Below, one piece after another: positions 24,578-33,210 of a DNA stretch of 64,000 bases; the stretch's first letter is position 1; every line of letters starts with the position of its first letter. Source of the DNA: Algoriphagus chordae (GTDB lineage: Bacteria; Bacteroidota; Bacteroidia; Cytophagales; Cyclobacteriaceae). The notes beneath the pieces are model-generated. The model ran no database searches, was not told the origin of the DNA, and saw nothing but the letters and a program-made list of their open reading frames with translations. The translations under genes and the position numbers were made by a program. Location of the stretch: contig NZ_QKZT01000011.1 in NCBI RefSeq assembly GCF_003254055.1, forward strand, positions 62,001 through 126,000, in the 5' to 3' direction.

Positions 24578-26509
24578 ATGTTATCGATTTCCAACCTTTC
24601 TTACTTCATCGGAGGGCGTCCACTCTACGAAAATGCCAATTTACATATCAAGCCTAAAGACAAGATTGGCCTTGTAGGTCAAAACGGTACGGGTAAGTCC
24701 ACCTTATTGAAAATTATCAATGGAGATTTTCAGCCTAGTTCTGGAGAAGTCCAAAAGGCGAAGGATTGTACCATTGGATTTTTGAATCAGGATTTGCTTT
24801 CTTTTCAGTCTGACGATAGTATTTTGAATGTGGCTTTGGCGGCTTTCAAAGAGACTTTAGAGCTTCAAGATGAGATAGATGAAATCTTGAAAAAGATGGA
24901 AACTGATTACTCTGATGAGATTATTAATAGACTTGCGTTTCTTCAAGAGAGATTTGAAGCTAATGAGGGCTATACAATCAAAGCAAAGGCGGCAGAAGTA
25001 TTAGAAGGTATAGGTTTCAAATCTGCAGATTTGGATAAGCCACTTCGGACTTTTTCCGGTGGATGGAGAATGCGTGTGATGCTAGCCAAGCTTTTGCTCG
25101 AAAAGCCATCCCTGCTGATGCTCGATGAGCCTACCAACCACTTGGATCTTCCTTCCATCGAATGGGTGGAGAATTATATGAAGAACTATGAGGGTGCAGT
25201 TATCGTAGTTTCCCACGATCAGACATTTTTGGATAATTGTATCAGCAGCACAGTAGAGGTCGCGAGTAATTCTCTGACCCTATATGCTGGAAATTACTCT
25301 TTTTATAAGGAAGAGAAGGTAGAGCGGATGGAAATCCAGCAAAATGCCTATGAGAATCAGCAGCAGATGATCAAGCAAACGGAGAAATTCATCGAGCGTT
25401 TCCGTGCTAAGGCAACCAAGTCCAATCAGGTTCAGTCAAGAATCAAAGCCTTGGATAGATTGGATCGTGTACATGAGGTAGTGAGTGACGAGGTTTCGGT
25501 CAATTTCAAATTCAAATTCTCCAAGCAATCAGGCCGTGATGTGATCACGCTTGACAATATTTCGAAGGCTTACGGGGATAATGTGATTCTGAAAAACACC
25601 ACTGCCCGTATTGAGCGAGGTGATAAAATTGCCTTGATCGGAGCAAATGGAAAAGGTAAATCAACACTACTCAGAATCATCGATGGCTCTGAAAAGGATA
25701 TAAAAGGAAGAACTGAAGGCTATAATGTTGTAAAATCTTTCTTTGCCCAACATCAGTTGGAAGCACTGACGCTAGATAATGAGATCCTTCAAGAAATGGC
25801 TCAGGCTGGCAGTGCCAAATCTGAAATGGAGCTTCGAGGTGTATTAGGATGCTTTCTGTTTACCAATGAAGAAGTTTTCAAAAAGATCAAGGTGCTTTCT
25901 GGAGGTGAAAAATCCAGAGTTGCACTAGCAAAAACTCTGATCTCTGAATCCAACTTTTTGCTACTCGATGAGCCTACCAACCACTTGGACTTTCAGTCAG
26001 TCAATATTTTGATTCAAGCGCTTCAGCAATATGAAGGGACATTTGTGACAGTATCTCACGATAGGCACTTCATCAGAGGTGTGGCAAATAAGATCTGGTA
26101 CATAGAGAATCATGAGATCAAAGAGTACTTGGGTACTTATGCAGAGTATGAGGCTTGGAGAGAAAGGCAAGTGGAAGTAGCTCCAGTGCAAACGACTCAA
26201 AAGGCCGTGAAAAAGGAGCAGCCTAAAGCTAAGGCTCCTGTGAATAATCCAGAGGCACAGCAAGCCAAGAGAGATCTTCGTAAACTTGAGGAGGAATTGG
26301 AAAGAGTGGAGAAGGAAGTGGAAAAACTTGAAGAGAAGAAGTTGGGTTTGGAGCGAAAAATGGCTGATCCAGAATTGTATTCTCGCGAGGAAGAAGCTCA
26401 GGAAATTCAAGAAAACTATCAAGGTCTTCAGGCTAAGCTTGCGAGATCCAATGAGCAATGGGAGGCTTTGGTGGATAAAATTTCCAGTTTACAGGAAGTC
26501 CTTTCTTAG
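24578..26509 (+). CDS. ABC-F family ATPase (Uup/YdiF-like)
   Basis: A 643-residue soluble protein with two ABC ATPase domains and no membrane segments. Walker A motifs are GQNGTGKST (first) and GANGKGKST (second). The signatures FSGGWRMR and LSGGEKSR are each followed by LLxLDEPTNHLD Walker B. An interdomain P-site linker (about residues 235-310) and a C-terminal charged coiled coil (about 555-640) match Uup/YdiF-like ABC-F proteins. These act on ribosomes in the E-site or in resolving stalled translation; a specific antibiotic-resistance role is not indicated. The ATG lies 4 nt after a consensus -7 box. Confidence 0.93.
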   Translation: MLSISNLSYFIGGRPLYENANLHIKPKDKIGLVGQNGTGKSTLLKIINGDFQPSSGEVQKAKDCTIGFLNQDLLSFQSDDSILNVALAAFKETLELQDEIDEILKKMETDYSDEIINRLAFLQERFEANEGYTIKAKAAEVLEGIGFKSADLDKPLRTFSGGWRMRVMLAKLLLEKPSLLMLDEPTNHLDLPSIEWVENYMKNYEGAVIVVSHDQTFLDNCISSTVEVASNSLTLYAGNYSFYKEEKVERMEIQQNAYENQQQMIKQTEKFIERFRAKATKSNQVQSRIKALDRLDRVHEVVSDEVSVNFKFKFSKQSGRDVITLDNISKAYGDNVILKNTTARIERGDKIALIGANGKGKSTLLRIIDGSEKDIKGRTEGYNVVKSFFAQHQLEALTLDNEILQEMAQAGSAKSEMELRGVLGCFLFTNEEVFKKIKVLSGGEKSRVALAKTLISESNFLLLDEPTNHLDFQSVNILIQALQQYEGTFVTVSHDRHFIRGVANKIWYIENHEIKEYLGTYAEYEAWRERQVEVAPVQTTQKAVKKEQPKAKAPVNNPEAQQAKRDLRKLEEELERVEKEVEKLEEKKLGLERKMADPELYSREEEAQEIQENYQGLQAKLARSNEQWEALVDKISSLQEVLS

Positions 26510-26549
26510 TATTTAATAGATTTGGTCTTCATTTTGCCTATTTTTCAGA

Positions 26550-27827
26550 ATGAAGACCAAATTCCTTTTTTTAAGTTTTTTGCTGACTAGCTCAGCTGTT
26601 TTTTCTCTTTTTGCGCAGCAACTGGAGGATAGAGTATATAAAGATCACATCCAATCTGTGCGTTTATTTCCAGTGGGAGTGACTTTTGACGCCTCGCTGG
26701 ATGCCCCAGTAGTTCCACTTTTATCTAGTAAAAAGTTGCTACTTATCTTCGATGATTTGGCTTTTGACCCCCAATTATACACCGCCAAATTGATTCATTG
26801 TGATGCAGATTGGCAACAGTCACAGCTGAAGAATAATGATTTTCTCCCCACTTTCAATGAGTTTAATATACAGGATTACGAGTATTCTGTCAATACTCGA
26901 ATTCCTTATATTCATTATAAATTTGAAGTCCCATCAGTCACCAAATCAGGCAATTATATATTAAAAGTATATAGTCAGAGGGATGAGTCTGACGTGATTT
27001 TGACCAAGCGATTTATGGTGTATGAGGAGACATTTAAGGTAGGAGCTGCAGTGGTGCCTCCGACTCAAACAGCAAATAGGAAGCAGTCTCAGCAAATAAA
27101 TGTGGTGGTGAATTATTCTGCAGGAGAGGTGACCAATCCCGACGGGCAGATCAAAGTGCTTATCCGTCAAAACCAACGTTGGGACAATGCGAAGTTTTTG
27201 GCTAAGCCAACCTTTATGAACGAGAGTTCGAAGATCCTTCGATATGAGTCTTTTGATGGCAGTAATGCCTTCGATGCAGGGAACGAATTTCGATTTGTTG
27301 ACCTGAGGTTTATGCGCGCAAATGGAATAAATGTAGCGGATATGCGTGTGGAGCCAGATGTGATATTTGCAGATGGAAAAATAAACGAACCTAGGCCAGA
27401 GACAGCGTATTCGCAGTATTTAGATCTGAATGGACAATATTTGATAGAAACCAAAGATCGACCAGGAGGAGATCCAGAGATAGAAAGCGAATATATGCTG
27501 ATGACTTTTAGATTAGCGGTGGAACAAACCTCAGATCCTATCTACTTGCTTGGTTCATTGACAAATTGGGGTAAAGCACCTGAGACAAAGATGGAGTGGG
27601 ATCCCAAGATGGGTGTTTACACCACCTCACTTTTGTTGAAACAAGGCTGGTATGATTACCAATTTGCATTTTCCGAAAATGGTGTATTCGAACCTCAGTA
27701 TTTTGAAGGAAGTTATTTTGAAACTGAGAATGAATATCAGGTCCTGGTTTATTTCAGGAATCTAGGCTCGCGTTATGATCAGCTAGTGGGATATATATAC
27801 TTACAGCCAAATCGCCGGAGAATGTAG
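26550..27827 (+). CDS. Type IX secretion system plug protein (DUF5103)
   Basis: A 425-residue secreted protein (signal peptide cut near LFAQ). The DUF5103 landmarks are VYKDHIQSVRLFPVG, LIFDDLAFDPQLYTAKLIHCDADWQQSQL, RIPYIHYKFEVPSVTKSGNYIL and a C-terminal CBM48-like Ig fold beginning IYLLGSLTNWG. In Flavobacterium johnsoniae the homologous Plug protein closes the periplasmic side of the SprA translocon of the type IX secretion system. Its presence indicates this organism runs that system. It is 40 bp after the ABC-F gene and followed by a terminator. Confidence 0.9.
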   Translation: MKTKFLFLSFLLTSSAVFSLFAQQLEDRVYKDHIQSVRLFPVGVTFDASLDAPVVPLLSSKKLLLIFDDLAFDPQLYTAKLIHCDADWQQSQLKNNDFLPTFNEFNIQDYEYSVNTRIPYIHYKFEVPSVTKSGNYILKVYSQRDESDVILTKRFMVYEETFKVGAAVVPPTQTANRKQSQQINVVVNYSAGEVTNPDGQIKVLIRQNQRWDNAKFLAKPTFMNESSKILRYESFDGSNAFDAGNEFRFVDLRFMRANGINVADMRVEPDVIFADGKINEPRPETAYSQYLDLNGQYLIETKDRPGGDPEIESEYMLMTFRLAVEQTSDPIYLLGSLTNWGKAPETKMEWDPKMGVYTTSLLLKQGWYDYQFAFSENGVFEPQYFEGSYFETENEYQVLVYFRNLGSRYDQLVGYIYLQPNRRRM

Positions 27828-27907
27828 AGGAAGATGGTTGTTGATTGAGTTCTAAAGATGAAAAGTAAAAAGTGGTCAAGTTACTGAAAGGCTTGGGGCT
27901 AAAAAGC

Positions 27908-27942
27908 AAAAATCCCTTCCGAATAACGGAAGGGATTTTTTT
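27908..27942. terminator. Bidirectional terminator between the T9SS plug and cas6 genes
   Basis: A 14-bp perfect stem AAAAATCCCTTCCG / CGGAAGGGATTTTT has a 5-nt loop and extra T. The stop codon of the convergent cas6 lies within the T run. Confidence 0.88.
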
Positions 27943-28849
27943 ATGATTCTTCGGTAGAAGGGGAAGAGTCTGAGTCTTCTTTTTTCTCCTCAGTTGCCGG
28001 TGGAGCTACATTCTCTCGAATACGCTCACTTGGCTTATAAGGAACAAAACCTTCTCTTTTGAATTTGTAAGTTGTCGTTCTTGGCCCAGTTGGGTGATTA
28101 GCCAAATCTAGCATGCCAAAACCCTTGTGAGTAAATGCACCCAAACCACATTTGAATACGAAGTCCTGAACTTCAGGAGCAGCATACAAGGTGATTGGAA
28201 GTGTATAGCCTCTCACTTCGTATTTCACATCCATGTCATACACGGCATAGATTCTAGCAAATTTCTTCTGAGCTTCCTTAAGTTTATTGACATAAACCAT
28301 GTCTGGAACTACCTGGAACTTGTAGAATGTCTCCATTTGCTCTGGTGTGTACCAGCCTGAGCGTTCCATTCGAGTGAGCGTAGATTCATAAAGCAAATCG
28401 GAAAACTCATCGCTATCCGGGCTAATGAATCTCTTGCCCGCTTCTTCATTGAATGCAGGAGTGATCAATACCAATGGGGAAATACAAACGAATTTGTTTG
28501 AAGTTTCCAAAACAGGTTCTACTTCGATTTCAGTGTATTCAGGAACCATGATTAGGTTGCCTAGCTCGATTTTTGGGGTGGCAAAAACCTGCTCTAGCAG
28601 ATAGTCCATGAAGTCTTCGCTTTGGGAAGATAACACTAGGGTAACCAAACTAGAATAGTAATGCAATCCACTTCTACTCACCTTTGTCTGACCTTTGAGG
28701 CCAGAAAAGTTGAAATAGTTATAGTTGTAAAACTCTTCTCTGCCACCTTTGACAATTAACCCTTTCAGGAATTGCGCCAGTATATACTGATGGTGGAAAG
28801 GTAAATAGGAGCCCTTGTTTTTAAGGGAAAATATTAGTCTAACTCTCAC
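27941..28849 (-). CDS. cas6: Stand-alone Cas6-like RNA endonuclease
   Basis: A 302-residue Cas6-family protein with a GTG start. The first RAMP strand MRVRLIFSL, the LPFHHQYILAQFLKGLI helix (residues 16-32), the FNFSGL strand (46-51) and the Gly-rich loop GLGAFTHKGFGM (235-246) match Cas6, which processes CRISPR precursor RNA. Two features are odd. The catalytic His usually found just before the F-x-F-S strand is not visible; the nearest His are 19, 20 and 63. A 56-residue acidic, Pro/Ser-rich tail also follows the Gly-rich loop where Cas6 normally ends. No other cas gene or array is in the window. It lies 97 bp after ychF on the same strand. Confidence 0.85.
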   Translation of the reverse strand: MRVRLIFSLKNKGSYLPFHHQYILAQFLKGLIVKGGREEFYNYNYFNFSGLKGQTKVSRSGLHYYSSLVTLVLSSQSEDFMDYLLEQVFATPKIELGNLIMVPEYTEIEVEPVLETSNKFVCISPLVLITPAFNEEAGKRFISPDSDEFSDLLYESTLTRMERSGWYTPEQMETFYKFQVVPDMVYVNKLKEAQKKFARIYAVYDMDVKYEVRGYTLPITLYAAPEVQDFVFKCGLGAFTHKGFGMLDLANHPTGPRTTTYKFKREGFVPYKPSERIRENVAPPATEEKKEDSDSSPSTEES

Positions 28850-28918
28850 GGTAAATTAAAAATAAAATGAGACAATAAATAAGATAAAATTGTAACGTTT
28901 AGGGTGAATAATCAATTA

Positions 28919-28926
28919 CAAAATTA
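28919..28926 (-). promoter_or_regulatory. Possible -7 box for cas6
   Basis: TAATTTTG on the minus strand lies between ychF and cas6, about 70 nt upstream of the GTG. No convincing -33 box was found. Confidence 0.25.
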
Positions 28927-28946
28927 TCATTTTTTTTGAGAAATTG

Positions 28947-30044
28947 TTACACATTAAACCTAAAATGCATAATGTCACCATCTTGAACGATATATTCTTT
29001 TCCTTCAATGGCAATTTTTCCATTTTCTCGACACGCTGCTTCAGTTTTGAATTTCTGATATTCAGCTAGTTTTATTACTTCAGCTTTGATAAATCCTCTT
29101 TCAAAATCTGTGTGAATCACTCCAGCTGCTGCAGGTGCCTTCCATCCTTTTTTGATAGTCCAAGCTCTTACTTCCTGAACACCAGCGGTGAAATAGGTAA
29201 TCAAGTCTAATAATGAATACGCACCACTGATTAATTTGTTCAAGCCACTTTCTTCGAGACCGTATTCTCCAAGAAACATTTCCTTCTCTTCTGGATCTTC
29301 GAATTCTGCGATTTGCTCTTCTATCGCTGCACAAAGGATGATTACCTCAGCATTCTCATCTTTGACTTCTTCTTTTAGCTTATCTACGTATTGATTACCA
29401 GCTTGTAGACTGCTTTCATCCACATTGGCTACATATATGACAGGCTTGATGGTCAATAGATGCAGGTCGCGTACAGCTTCCAGTTCCTCCTTGTCCACTT
29501 CCACAGATCGAGCATTTCTCCCTGCTTTCAAAGCGTCTCTGAATTGCAAAAGTACTTCCAGTTCTTTTCTTGCCTTGGCATCTCCAGATTTAGCAATCTT
29601 CTCCGACTTCTGGATTTTTTTCTCTACCGAGTCCAAATCTTTCAATTGGAGTTCGGTATCGATGACTTCCTTGTCGAAAATTGGATCTACACCTCCAGCT
29701 ACGTGTACGATGTTTTCATCGTCAAAGCATCTGATCACATGGATCACAGCATCCACTTCACGGATATTGGCGAGAAATTTATTTCCAAGTCCTTCACCTT
29801 TACTAGCACCTTTGACAAGTCCGGCAATATCTACGAATTCAATCACTGTTGGAAGAACTCGATGCGGATTGACAAGATTTTCAAGAATCTGAAGACGTTT
29901 GTCTGGAACGGTAACTACACCCACATTAGGCTCAATGGTGCAAAAGGGGAAGTTAGCTGCTTCTGCTTTCGCACTAGATAGGGCGTTAAACAGAGTGGAT
30001 TTCCCTACGTTTGGAAGTCCTACAATGCCACATTGTAATGCCAT
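28947..30044 (-). CDS. ychF: YchF, redox-regulated ATPase of the Obg GTPase family
   Basis: A 365-residue P-loop protein with GLPNVGKSTLFNAL (G1), DIAGLVKGASKGEGLGNKFL (G3/switch II) and NVDE in place of the usual NKxD at G4, which gives YchF/OLA1 its ATP preference. A helical domain and a C-terminal TGS domain (about residues 275-360, with FTAGVQEVRAWTIKKG and GDIMHFRFNV) follow. YchF binds ribosomes and is linked to stress and translation control. It starts 7 bp after the AI-2E-type gene, so they are probably co-transcribed. Confidence 0.95.
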   Translation of the reverse strand: MALQCGIVGLPNVGKSTLFNALSSAKAEAANFPFCTIEPNVGVVTVPDKRLQILENLVNPHRVLPTVIEFVDIAGLVKGASKGEGLGNKFLANIREVDAVIHVIRCFDDENIVHVAGGVDPIFDKEVIDTELQLKDLDSVEKKIQKSEKIAKSGDAKARKELEVLLQFRDALKAGRNARSVEVDKEELEAVRDLHLLTIKPVIYVANVDESSLQAGNQYVDKLKEEVKDENAEVIILCAAIEEQIAEFEDPEEKEMFLGEYGLEESGLNKLISGAYSLLDLITYFTAGVQEVRAWTIKKGWKAPAAAGVIHTDFERGFIKAEVIKLAEYQKFKTEAACRENGKIAIEGKEYIVQDGDIMHFRFNV

Positions 30045-30051
30045 TAATTCG

Positions 30052-31140
30052 TTATTTTATTATTTTAAATATTCTGTAAGATTTATACCCCTTGTAGAAC
30101 TCCAAAATGAAAACTCTAAAGATGGTATAAACCGGTATGGCAAATATCATCCCGACTACGCCAGCGATTTTTGCCCCGGCAAAGATAACAACAAATATTT
30201 CAAGGGGATGCGCTTTCACAGATTTAGAAAAAATCATAGGCTGTAGAAATATATTATCTGTAATCTGAACCAGACCAAAGACTGAAAGGATTTTAATAAT
30301 AAGGTAATTCAATTCAGTATTTGTTTCAAAAGTTCCTGATGAAACGCCAACAATGATTCCGAAAGTTGCACCGAGAAGTGGACCTGCATAAGGGATTAAA
30401 TTTGCTACCGCAGCAAACAATGCAATAGTTAACGCATAATCGACCCCTAAAACGGTGAGTCCAAAGCTAGCCAAAGAGAAGATCGCCAGCATCTGTAGCA
30501 AAAGTCCCGAAAGGTAATTTGATAATAGCTTTTCTACTTTGGTGAAAGTAGCTACCGAAAGCTCAAAATATGGGTTTGGGATCAGATTAAGCAGGTTTCT
30601 ACGCAAGAGGCCATTTTCCAACAGCAGGAAAAAGCTAATAAAGGCAATAGCAATTAATCCTATAAAAAGGCTACTCGTGGTATTAATTACTCCTCCTATA
30701 AAGGAAGTGAAATCAAATTCTTTGATCGTTTCGATCATACTGGATTTCAAGCTGCCAAATAAATACCCTGGTTGGGTTTCTAATAACTCATGGCGGAATA
30801 GAAAGCCCTCAACTCTATTTACTGGAATTTGGATCTGTTCATAAATACCATTAAGATCCAATTCACTTAGGATAATGATTTGATTGTTGATCAGCGGAAA
30901 AAATAAAAAGCTAAGCAATACCAATAATAGGATAATTGCTGAGTAGGATAGGAGTATGGCTGACCATCTTGGGATATGATGACCCAGTAAATGGAAGTCA
31001 TTTAGATGGTTGGTCAGTGGCCGTAAAACAGCCGCTAGAATTAAAGAAATAATTAGGTAAAGAGTGATATTGGAAAAATACCAGCCGAACAGCAGGAAAA
31101 TTGTGATGGATAGAAAGAGGTAAATGAAAAAACGCTGCAT
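30052..31140 (-). CDS. AI-2E/PerM family membrane transporter (first paralogue)
   Basis: About 362 residues from the ATG at 31140 (MQRFFIYLFLSITIFLL). The longer frame to 31155 uses a TTG inside the downstream arm of a terminator and is rejected. It has seven to eight hydrophobic segments: an N-terminal pair, a soluble stretch around residues 90-140 and a hydrophobic C-terminal half with ANLIPYAGPLLGATFG and KAHPLEIFVVIFAG. This is the PF01594 family, whose members export AI-2 or solutes or exchange Na+/H+. The substrate here is unknown. It is probably co-transcribed with ychF, 7 bp downstream. A second member is at 36831-37943. Confidence 0.87.
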   Translation of the reverse strand: MQRFFIYLFLSITIFLLFGWYFSNITLYLIISLILAAVLRPLTNHLNDFHLLGHHIPRWSAILLSYSAIILLLVLLSFLFFPLINNQIIILSELDLNGIYEQIQIPVNRVEGFLFRHELLETQPGYLFGSLKSSMIETIKEFDFTSFIGGVINTTSSLFIGLIAIAFISFFLLLENGLLRRNLLNLIPNPYFELSVATFTKVEKLLSNYLSGLLLQMLAIFSLASFGLTVLGVDYALTIALFAAVANLIPYAGPLLGATFGIIVGVSSGTFETNTELNYLIIKILSVFGLVQITDNIFLQPMIFSKSVKAHPLEIFVVIFAGAKIAGVVGMIFAIPVYTIFRVFILEFYKGYKSYRIFKIIK

Positions 31141-31150
31141 ATTCTGAAAT

Positions 31151-31176
31151 AACAAAAGGAGACATCACTGTCTCCT
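31151..31176 (-). terminator. Terminator after the DUF3276 gene
   Basis: An 8-bp stem AGGAGACA / TGTCTCCT with a TCAC loop lies on the + strand at 31157-31176. Read on the minus strand it is followed by TTTTGTTATTT. It separates the DUF3276 gene from the AI-2E gene. Confidence 0.65.
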
Positions 31177-31229
31177 CTAATATACTGTTTCTCTATGTTG
31201 AAACTAGAATTTTGATATATCTAAGTTTA

Positions 31230-31547
31230 TTATTCCCACTTCAATTCGTTATCGGATTCTTCATTTTCGTATTGCTCAAAATCAACATCCGGCAGCAATT
31301 CATTTTTCACATGATCAACCGATTCATTAAGTGCTTCCACAAATTTGAAGAAATCTTCTTTGTAAAGGAAGATTTTGTGCTTTTCGTAAGTGAAGTTGTC
31401 TCCGTTTATTTTTCTCTTACTTTCAGTTATCGTCAGGTAGTAATCATTAGAACGAGTTGATTTCACATCGAAAAAATACGTTCTCTTTCCTGCTTTTACT
31501 TTTTTAGAGAAAATCTCCTCTCTGTCATAGCCTCTTTGATCGTCCAC
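31230..31547 (-). CDS. DUF3276 PUR-domain nucleic-acid-binding protein
   Basis: About 105 residues from the GTG at 31547, reading (M)DDQRGYDREEIFSKKVKAG. The start is chosen because homologues begin just before RxEIFSKxVxAGKRTYFFDVK and because the TTG at 31592 overlaps a promoter box. The core KRTYFFDVK, NDYYLTITES and KIFLYKEDFFKFVEAL is the PUR-alpha-like fold of DUF3276, a Bacteroidota/spirochaete family reported to bind single-stranded nucleic acid. The acidic C-terminus (DVDFEQYENEESDNE) is typical of the family. The gene is monocistronic with its own promoter and terminator. Confidence 0.88.
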   Translation of the reverse strand: MDDQRGYDREEIFSKKVKAGKRTYFFDVKSTRSNDYYLTITESKRKINGDNFTYEKHKIFLYKEDFFKFVEALNESVDHVKNELLPDVDFEQYENEESDNELKWE

Positions 31548-31588
31548 AATTCTAAATGTTATGAGTATAAGGTTGGTTAAAATACGAC

Positions 31589-31621
31589 CCAAGATAAAAC
31601 AATTCGCTCCTAGAATTCAAA
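31589..31621 (-). promoter_or_regulatory. Promoter of the DUF3276 gene
   Basis: On the minus strand, TTTG (31621-31618), a 21-nt spacer and TATCTTGG (31596-31589, one mismatch to TAnnTTTG). Confidence 0.45.
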
Positions 31622-31715
31622 TCCAATCGCTAATTATTTAAAGACTTTCGTCATAATTATAACCGTAAAATAGAAAGTAGCTGTGAAAATCAAGCTGCTA
31701 TCTGGTCAGAAAAGC

Positions 31716-32063
31716 TTATTCTCCGTGCATCATGGCTTTCTTAGCCAATAGCGCTTCCTCTGTTTCGCGGTGATCAGGATCGTCCACACAGCAATCTACA
31801 GGACAAACAGCCGCGCACTGAGGCTCCTCATGGAAACCATTGCATTCTGTACACTTATCTGTCACGATATAGTAGAATTCATCCGATACAGGATCTTGCT
31901 TTTCATTTCCGTCCACCACAGTACCGTCTGCTAACGTAACTTCCTTCAAACTAGTACCGCCACCCCAAGTCCACTCTACTCCACCTTCATAGATGGCGGT
32001 GTTTGGGCATTCTGGTTCGCATGCACCACAGTTGATGCATTCGTCAGTAATCATTATAGCCAT
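31716..32063 (-). CDS. 2[4Fe-4S] ferredoxin (Alvin-like)
   Basis: A 115-residue acidic ferredoxin. The first cluster motif is [12 protein letters not shown] (residues about 9-20). The second is interrupted: [18 protein letters not shown], in which the insertion after CxxC is the hallmark of Alvin-type bacterial ferredoxins. Between them is a longer than usual spacer containing [19 protein letters not shown]. It carries electrons at low potential; partners are not shown by the sequence. It is divergent from the LuxC-like acyl-CoA reductase, an arrangement I recall as recurrent in Bacteroidota. Confidence 0.92.
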   Translation of the reverse strand: MAIMITDECINCGACEPECPNTAIYEGGVEWTWGGGTSLKEVTLADGTVVDGNEKQDPVSDEFYYIVTDKCTECNGFHEEPQCAAVCPVDCCVDDPDHRETEEALLAKKAMMHGE

Positions 32064-32177
32064 AACTTCAATTATTTATAGATCAAAAGTAACAACCATA
32101 AAACTGTAAGGCAATAAAAAAGTTGTCATACTAACTAATTTAATTCGATTCTAAGGATGCTTCTTTTCAAAAAAGCT

Positions 32178-32185
32178 AAATTTGC
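32178..32185 (+). promoter_or_regulatory. Possible -7 box for the acyl-CoA reductase gene
   Basis: TAAATTTG fits TAnnTTTG exactly and is 17 nt before the ATG. No clear -33 box is visible. Confidence 0.35.
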
Positions 32186-32202
32186 CTCATTAATTCTATA
32201 CC

Positions 32203-33210
32203 ATGAAGCCAGCAGAACGTATCTCCGCATTTGTCAAGCTAGGAAAAGCTATCCAAAATCTAAATCCAGACGATAAAGATGAATTGTTGTGGAGAGCCGA
32301 GAACAATAATAATTGGTTTACCCAATCATCCATCGAGTCTGCTCTGGAAGGAATTGCATTTATGCTCACTGAAGAGAGAATGGATGCATGGCTAGCTATT
32401 TATGAGCTGCAAGAAGTTTCCAATCCCAAGTCAATTGGTCTGATGCTGGCAGGGAATATTCCTATGGTCGGATTTCATGATCTGATGTGTGTCCTTATAT
32501 CTGGTCATCAGGCGGTGATCAAGTTGAGTTCTTCCGATGAGGTTTTGATGAAATGGATCATCAAAATGCTTATTGAAATAGATCCGCGAATAGCATCTCA
32601 GATTCGTGTAGAAGAAATGCTGAAAGGCATGGACGCCTACATAGCCACCGGCAGCGATAATTCATCTCGCTATTTCAATTACTATTTTGGCAAATACCCA
32701 CATGTCATTCGTCAGAATAGGACTTCTGTGGCAGTATTGACTGGAGATGAATCTACTGAGGACTATGTCAATTTGGGAAAAGATATCTTCCAGTATTATG
32801 GGTTAGGATGTAGAAATGTGTCTAAAATTTATGTGAAATCGAAGGCTCAATTGCAAGATTTGCTCGGCGCCCTAGAAGTCTATTCAAACATTGCATCGCA
32901 TCACAAATACCATAATAACTACGACTACAACAAGTCTATCTATCTGGTAAACTTGGAGGAGCATTTGGATAATGGCTTTTTACTTTTGAAAGAAAGCGAG
33001 GATTTAGTCTCTCCGATTTCTGTACTTTTCTATGAAGTATATGAAAATGAGGAGCAATTGAATGAAAAGCTAGAGGAGCTAGAGCCCAAGATCCAATGTG
33101 TAGTAGGAAATGCACCAGGAAGGGTTCCTTTCGGTACGGCTCAAAACCCTGAACCATGGGAATATGCTGATGGTCTGGACACGATGACTTTTCTATTAGA
33201 GCTATCTTAA
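32203..33210 (+). CDS. LuxC-like acyl-CoA reductase
   Basis: A 335-residue protein of the LuxC/acyl-CoA reductase family (aldehyde-dehydrogenase fold, cofactor-binding half GLMLAGNIPMVGFHDLM). The likely nucleophile is the Cys in QYYGLGCRNVSKIYV, followed by SIYLVNLEEH and a C-terminal RVPFGTAQNPEPWEYADGLDTM that resembles the end of LuxC proteins. LuxC reduces activated fatty acids to aldehydes. There are no luxD, luxE or luxAB genes here, so the role is unrelated to light. The acyl substrate and physiological purpose are unknown. Confidence 0.85.
   Translation: MKPAERISAFVKLGKAIQNLNPDDKDELLWRAENNNNWFTQSSIESALEGIAFMLTEERMDAWLAIYELQEVSNPKSIGLMLAGNIPMVGFHDLMCVLISGHQAVIKLSSSDEVLMKWIIKMLIEIDPRIASQIRVEEMLKGMDAYIATGSDNSSRYFNYYFGKYPHVIRQNRTSVAVLTGDESTEDYVNLGKDIFQYYGLGCRNVSKIYVKSKAQLQDLLGALEVYSNIASHHKYHNNYDYNKSIYLVNLEEHLDNGFLLLKESEDLVSPISVLFYEVYENEEQLNEKLEELEPKIQCVVGNAPGRVPFGTAQNPEPWEYADGLDTMTFLLELS

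Noticed and set aside
27941-28849. CRISPR array or cas operon near Cas6.
   Set aside because: I looked for regularly spaced repeats of about 25-40 bp around the gene and elsewhere in the window and saw none; neighbours are ychF and the T9SS plug gene.
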